18,542 nt of DNA. Origin: JBDHXE01 sp035445085 (GTDB lineage: Bacteria; Bacteroidota; Ignavibacteria; Kapaibacteriales; UBA2268). Below are positions 14,889 through 18,542 of this stretch, piece by piece; within the stretch, counting starts at the first letter, position 1; every line of letters begins with the position of its first letter. Both the position numbers and the translations under genes were made by a program. Under the pieces are notes generated by a model that was given only the letters and a program-made list of their open reading frames with translations, searched no databases and had not been told where the DNA came from. The stretch is taken from NCBI GenBank assembly GCA_035445085.1, contig DAOMQA010000029.1, positions 1-18,542 of the forward strand, read 5' to 3'.

Positions 14889-15701
14889 ATGTCGGCACAA
14901 ATTAAGAACAAACTGAGAGAGAACGGAATAAGCGAGAATATAATTTATTATTGGGGTTATATGTATGACCTTGGAAAAACTTATATTGTGCCTTATTTAA
15001 GAGATTTGGGTATATTTAAGCCTGGCGACAAAGTTGCAGAGATAGGTTCAGCAGAAGGTGGCGTACTACATAGTTTCCTAGACGAAGGCTCAACAGAAGC
15101 ATTAGGGACAGATATCGCCCAAAGTAGATTACTTGATGGTGAGAGATTAGCCAAAATTATTGGCTACAACGTGCAATATGTATATCACAATATTGTTGAG
15201 CAAGAAATTTTACCTGAATGGAGCGAGAAATATAATCTTGTAATATTACGAGACGTTATTGAGCATTTAGACGACCCTAGTATCGCAATAGGAAATATAA
15301 AAAAGATAATTAAACCCGGCGGTTATTTATTTATTACGTTCCCTCCCTATCCGTCGGCTTATGGTGGGCATCAGCATACTTTAGCTGGAAATTTTATCAC
15401 CAAACTACCATTTATACACTTACTTCCTAAAAGTATATTCTTTAAATTAATAAATAGCGGACGCCCGTTAGATATTAGTGAAGTTCGTAGACTGAAAGAT
15501 ATTCAATTTACTCCAGATAAAATGGAAAAAATAGCCAAAGCGAATGGTTACGAGATAGCAAAGAAGGAATTTTATATGATTAGACCTGTTTATAAAATGA
15601 AATTTGGCCTCAATCCAATCAAACTACCTTTTGGGAAAAATAATAAGATATTAAGAAATTATTTTTCTTTAGAAGCGTTATACATCTTAAAGAAAGTTTA
15701 A
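14889..15701 (+). CDS. Class I SAM-dependent methyltransferase
   Basis: This 270-residue cytoplasmic enzyme has a Methyltransf_11/23-type Rossmann core: motif I VAEIGSAEGG (residues 49-58), the acidic end of strand 2 in GTDIAQ (73-78), motif IV LVILRDVIEHLDDP (117-130) and the post-motif IKPGGYLFITFPP (141-153). The H/Y-rich segment YPSAYGGHQHTL follows, as in methyltransferases acting on sugars, quinones or lipids. The C-terminal third (residues about 170-270) is lysine-rich and may bind acceptor or membrane. The substrate is unknown; the divergent glycosyltransferase neighbour suggests a glycan. The start at 14889 has no clear ribosome-binding site but gives a normal N-terminus. Confidence 0.87.
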   Translation: MSAQIKNKLRENGISENIIYYWGYMYDLGKTYIVPYLRDLGIFKPGDKVAEIGSAEGGVLHSFLDEGSTEALGTDIAQSRLLDGERLAKIIGYNVQYVYHNIVEQEILPEWSEKYNLVILRDVIEHLDDPSIAIGNIKKIIKPGGYLFITFPPYPSAYGGHQHTLAGNFITKLPFIHLLPKSIFFKLINSGRPLDISEVRRLKDIQFTPDKMEKIAKANGYEIAKKEFYMIRPVYKMKFGLNPIKLPFGKNNKILRNYFSLEALYILKKV

Positions 15702-15757
15702 TGTTTTCGTTATACTATTATGTTGTAAGATACTTATAAATTGGGAAGGTGTAAGAT

Positions 15758-15994
15758 ATGGCAATGGAAATAAATAATGTTTTAGAAAGTCAATTAATTG
15801 ACAATATAAACAAGAGCCAAGAAAGCTCAGTCAATACTCAAATTCAGCAAAAAATACTGAAAGATGCAGTATCAGGTGAGACTAGCCCGCAGCAACAAGC
15901 TATGCAGATTTTAATTAGTACCCCTAATTTGAACCAAACGCAGCAGACTGCACAGCAACAAATCAAGCAAGGCTATGTAGATGTTAAGATTTAG
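15758..15994 (+). CDS. Small Gln-rich protein of unknown function
   Basis: A 78-residue protein with 16 glutamines, mostly in the second half (SPQQQAMQ, NQTQQTAQQQIKQ). It has no signal peptide, cysteine or membrane segment. The ribosome-binding site is good: GGGAAGG at 15743-15749, 8 nt before the ATG, which supports a real gene. A second in-frame ATG is two codons later. The short beta-like ending GYVDVKI after a helical Gln-rich body faintly recalls the small putative-motility proteins of the YjfB type, but the resemblance is too weak to assign. It lies 56 bp after the methyltransferase on the same strand and may be cotranscribed. It is the last gene before the gene-poor stretch leading to the restriction module. 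Confidence 0.6.
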   Translation: MAMEINNVLESQLIDNINKSQESSVNTQIQQKILKDAVSGETSPQQQAMQILISTPNLNQTQQTAQQQIKQGYVDVKI

Positions 15995-16231
15995 AGTCTT
16001 TATTTGGCTGGCAAACATATAAAAAGGGAATGATTCTTTTATATGAATAGATATAGTAATATTATAATTCCTTCATATCACTTGCTATATCTATATCTTC
16101 ATAGATAAAATCGCATAACTATATATGAAATTGTGCTAACTTTGTGCTATTATTTTTTTATGTAATTTTTTTAAGCAATACGTTTCAATTTGTATGTGTA
16201 TTTTGACATTGGTAGTAAAATATATTATAGG
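15995..16231. other. AT-rich non-coding stretch before the restriction-modification module
   Basis: I see no gene here. It holds a 9-bp inverted repeat (TAGATATAG at 16047-16055 with CTATATCTA at 16084-16092), a short direct repeat TTGTGCTA (near 16133 and 16143), and T-runs near 16153 and 16168. A possible promoter is TTGACA (16203-16208) with TATAGG 17 nt later (16226-16231), just ahead of the remnant gene. It may contain the left junction of an acquired segment, but I find no convincing attachment site or long direct repeat. Confidence 0.4.
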
Positions 16232-16611
16232 GTAGCAAATGAAAAAAGAGGAAAAACAAATGTTGTGCGTAAGTTTAGAAAGACACCCAAATCAACAAGA
16301 GAACCGTTTAAAATGATAAATTTACCGAATTAACGAATAAAGACTTCTTGAAAGTAGAACAGAACATATCAAGACTTAAGTACCTGCTGACATTGTACAA
16401 AATGACAGTAGAAGACTTGTTATTGTCTGTTAGCGAAGGTCTTAAAAAGCCATTAACACAAGATGACATTTTATCCAATGAGATAAACGTTACTCACTTA
16501 AAACGAATAGACAAGGTTTTCAACATTATTGCCGAAGAAGAAGCAACACAAATTTTAAATGTGGTTGCTGAAAGTATTGTTCAATATAAACGTAAATCAG
16601 CCAAAGTATGA
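16232..16611 (+). pseudogene. Broken gene ahead of the methyltransferase, possibly an ImmA/IrrE-like protein remnant
   Basis: Two frames join into one plausible protein. From 16232 the second frame reads ANEKRGKTN, then VVRKFRKTPKSTREPFK and MINLPN, stopping at 16331. The frame used further on is open from 16312 and continues with LTNKDFLKVEQN, RLKYLLTLYKMTVEDLL and HLKRIDKVFN. A one-base loss between 16312 and 16330 would explain the switch. The joined N-terminus resembles, from memory, the region ahead of the peptidase domain in ImmA/IrrE-family proteins that accompany restriction systems. No HExxH metalloprotease motif follows; the sequence passes at once to a helical tail (AEEEATQILNVVAESIVQ), so the central part may be deleted. 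If it is expressed at all, a TTG at 16348 gives 87 residues, without a ribosome-binding site. Its TGA overlaps the methyltransferase ATG, which keeps translational coupling. Confidence 0.5.
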
Positions 16612-17522
16612 AACCACTTGTAAAATATAGAGGAGGAAAATCAAAAGAAATACCTCATTTGATTAAACACATTCCAGAATATAGCGGACGTTATATTGAA
16701 CCGTTTTTTGGTGGTGGTGCTTTGTTCTTTCACTTAGAGCCGAAAAGAGCAATCATAAATGACATTAATTCAAAACTCATATCGTTTTATTTAGGCGTAA
16801 AAAATGACTTTGATACACTCAAAAAAGAATTAACGGAGATAGAGCGGGTTTACGGAATAAACCGCAAAAATTTTGAAGAACTAAAAAGTAAAACGCCAGA
16901 TAAAAGAGTTGAAGACGAAAACGAACCTCTGTATTATCAAATCAGAGATATGTTCAATGAACTAACTGAAAAAAAATACTCTGACGCTTTGCTTTATTTC
17001 TTCATAAATAAGACGGCATATTCAGGAATGATACGCTACAATGCAAAAGGAGAATTTAATGTGCCTTATGGTCGATATGCAAACCTAAATACTTCATTGG
17101 TAACAAGTTCTCACAGCAAATTACTTGCTAATACAGAAATTTATAATCTCGACTATTCCGAGATTTTCCAAATGGCGACCAAAGACGACTTTATGTTTTT
17201 AGACCCGCCATATGATTGCGTTTTTTCTGATTATGGCAATGCTGAACACAAAGACGGATTCAATGAAAAAAATCATATTGAATTAGCTAACCAATATAAA
17301 AAACTAAAGTGCAAAGCACTAATGGTTATTGGTAAAACACCGCTAACAGAAAAATTATATGGCGACTACATTGTAGATGAATATGGCAAGTCCTATGCGG
17401 TAAATATTAGAAACAGATTTAAGTCCGAAGCGAGCCACATTCTCATTTCTAACTATGGCAATGAGGCATTAAAAAGAGAACCCAAATTAATACTAGAAGA
17501 AGAATCTGTTTCCTATGGCTAG
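16608..17522 (+). CDS. Dam-type (D12 class) DNA adenine-N6 methyltransferase
   Basis: This 304-residue enzyme transfers a methyl group from SAM to adenine in DNA and protects sites from the linked nuclease. The order of motifs is that of the alpha (D12) class: KYRGGKSK (6-13), the SAM-binding motif EPFFGGGALFF (31-41), NDIN (51-54), FFINKTAYSGMIRYN (131-145) with FNVPYGRY (150-157), and the catalytic DPPY (199-202). Such enzymes often recognise GATC. That would suit an AlwI-type partner, since the AlwI site GGATC contains GATC and one GATC methylase protects both strands. The ATG overlaps the preceding stop as ATGA, and its own stop overlaps the endonuclease start by 8 nt. The three reading frames are thus coupled. 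Actual specificity cannot be read from the sequence. Confidence 0.92.
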   Translation: MKPLVKYRGGKSKEIPHLIKHIPEYSGRYIEPFFGGGALFFHLEPKRAIINDINSKLISFYLGVKNDFDTLKKELTEIERVYGINRKNFEELKSKTPDKRVEDENEPLYYQIRDMFNELTEKKYSDALLYFFINKTAYSGMIRYNAKGEFNVPYGRYANLNTSLVTSSHSKLLANTEIYNLDYSEIFQMATKDDFMFLDPPYDCVFSDYGNAEHKDGFNEKNHIELANQYKKLKCKALMVIGKTPLTEKLYGDYIVDEYGKSYAVNIRNRFKSEASHILISNYGNEALKREPKLILEEESVSYG

Positions 17523-18542
17523 AATTGACAGTAAAGTAATTTTTGTAACCACTTCCCCACGGACACCTGCAAAGATGATTCCTGAAATTGGGCTTTTGAA
17601 CGCCCATTTCGCAGGACAAAGATGGAATACCGAAACTCAAAGAGCTTTTATGGAGCTATTGAGAGAGGAAAACTTTTTCAATGGCGAAGGTGCAAATGAC
17701 CCAGCATTTAGTGCAAGAGATAGAATAAACAGAGCACCAAAAGCACTTGGTTTTGTAATTCTATCACCGACAATTCAACTTACACCGGCAGGAGAAGAAC
17801 TCGTAAATTCAAGAAGAAAAGACGAAATATTTTTAAGACAGCTTCTCAAATTTCAAGTTCCTTCACCATTTCATAAACCAACTGAAAATTCAGCAGAATT
17901 TTGGGTAAAACCATACCTTGAACTTTTCAGACTCGTTAGACACTTTGGCTCATTGAAATTTGATGAGTTAATGATGTTTGGCTTGCAGTTAGTGGATTAC
18001 CGTGAGTTTGATACAATTGTTGAGAAAATCAACCAATTCAGAATAGCAAAAGCACAAAACGAAGGCAACTACAAGCGTTTTCGGTCAGAGTATTTTGACA
18101 GAGAGTTAAGAGAAATTTACAGTGCTGACATAAGTTCAGGAAATACACGAACCAGAGAAACAAATGATGCTTCGATTGCAAAATTTCTAAGCACGAAAGC
18201 AAGTAATATGAGAGATTATGCAGATGCTTGTGTTCGTTACTTGAGAGCAACAGGATTAGTTAATATTTCTCATATTGGTAAGTCTCTTTCAATTGTTCCA
18301 GAGAAAATTCAAGAAGTTGATTATTTCTTGCAACACACAGATAGAGAACCTTACTTTATTGATAACGAAGTTCAATATGTTGCTTATCTCGGTAATCCAC
18401 TTATTCCGGCACTTCTAACAGACAACAGAGAACTATTAGAACAAAAAATTAGAGTAGAGTTTCCGCAACTCAATATTCCTGCGACTGCAACATTACAAGA
18501 ACTCAAAAACATATTTGCAGAGCAATTAGAAAATCGAAAAGA
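17515..18542 (+). CDS. AlwI-family type IIS restriction endonuclease (partial, runs off the window)
   Basis: An uninterrupted frame of 342 codons starts at the ATG at 17515 (MARIDSKVIFVTTSPRTP) and is still open at the last base. The N-terminal part shows what I recognise as the AlwI-family pattern: GLLNAHFAGQRWNTETQ, FMELLREENFFNG, DPAFSARDRINRAPKALGFV and IQLTPAGEEL. Type IIS enzymes of this family (AlwI, PleI, MlyI and the nickase relatives) recognise a short asymmetric site with the N-terminal region and cut a few bases away with a C-terminal PD-(D/E)XK domain. That C-terminal domain should lie beyond the window edge, so integrity cannot be judged. The start overlaps the methyltransferase stop by 8 nt (ATGGCTAG), typical of a coupled restriction-modification pair. 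Hand-counted sample lines here are about 37-38% G+C, against about 30% in a sample of the upstream methyltransferase gene, which is weak support for transfer. Confidence 0.82.
   Translation, partial: MARIDSKVIFVTTSPRTPAKMIPEIGLLNAHFAGQRWNTETQRAFMELLREENFFNGEGANDPAFSARDRINRAPKALGFVILSPTIQLTPAGEELVNSRRKDEIFLRQLLKFQVPSPFHKPTENSAEFWVKPYLELFRLVRHFGSLKFDELMMFGLQLVDYREFDTIVEKINQFRIAKAQNEGNYKRFRSEYFDRELREIYSADISSGNTRTRETNDASIAKFLSTKASNMRDYADACVRYLRATGLVNISHIGKSLSIVPEKIQEVDYFLQHTDREPYFIDNEVQYVAYLGNPLIPALLTDNRELLEQKIRVEFPQLNIPATATLQELKNIFAEQLENRK

Noticed and set aside
16239..16316. 25-codon frame MKKEEKQMLCVSLE as a leader peptide
   Set aside because: The neighbouring frame gives a better protein sequence continuing into the downstream remnant. 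This frame has only a weak start context.
17449..17640. Minus-strand frame across the methyltransferase/endonuclease overlap
   Set aside because: It is antisense to two well-supported coding frames and has no family signature.
18038..18250. Minus-strand Leu/Cys-rich frame opposite the endonuclease
   Set aside because: It is a mirror of an open, family-recognisable plus-strand frame.
16200..18542. Total absence of GATC specifically inside the restriction module
   Set aside because: At the already low rate of the rest of the window only about two sites would be expected in 2.3 kb, so zero is not significant by itself.

Overview
The window looks like a low-GC chromosome (about one third G+C by eye) from the FCB group: Bacteroidota or a close relative such as Ignavibacteriota or Kapabacteria. 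Three things point there. Two secreted proteins end in type IX secretion (T9SS, Por) C-terminal sorting domains. The outer-membrane barrel/OmpA protein is of a Bacteroidota-like type. The best promoter, upstream of rpsD, matches the Bacteroidota sigma consensus (TTTG, 19 nt, TAnnTTTG) rather than the E. coli one. No species can be named from sequence reading alone.

Layout. 1-881: rpsD (minus) stands alone with its own promoter and a strong terminator. 882-2785: a two-gene plus-strand operon, kdsB and a kdnB-like iron alcohol dehydrogenase, pointing to activation of Kdo or 8-amino-Kdo for lipopolysaccharide; a long hairpin closes it. 2786-7376 (minus): an outer-membrane barrel with two OmpA-like domains, a small lipoprotein 11 bp behind it, a long hairpin, then a secreted beta-helix protein with a T9SS signal. 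7505-7993: an unrecognised 162-residue protein starting directly behind a terminator. 8064-12077: a 1337-residue surface protein with eight fibronectin-III-like repeats, PKD-like modules and a T9SS signal. 12245-12871: a lipoprotein. 12982-13710: a YggS/PROSC-type PLP protein whose start codon lies at the tip of a perfect 17-bp inverted repeat. 13724-15701: divergent genes for a GT4 glycosyltransferase and a SAM methyltransferase. 15758-15994: a small Gln-rich protein. 15995-18542: a gene-poor stretch, then a restriction-modification module of a broken ImmA/IrrE-like gene, a Dam-type adenine methyltransferase and an AlwI-family type IIS endonuclease that runs off the window.

Most genes serve the cell envelope: LPS sugar activation, outer-membrane/peptidoglycan anchoring, T9SS-exported surface proteins, lipoproteins and glycan modification. 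The restriction-modification module at the right end is the clearest accessory, probably transferred, element. I did not find a plainly new multi-gene system. The most unusual signals are the yggS start-codon hairpin, the decayed gene fused ahead of the methyltransferase, the tandem OmpA protein, and a marked scarcity of GATC across the window.
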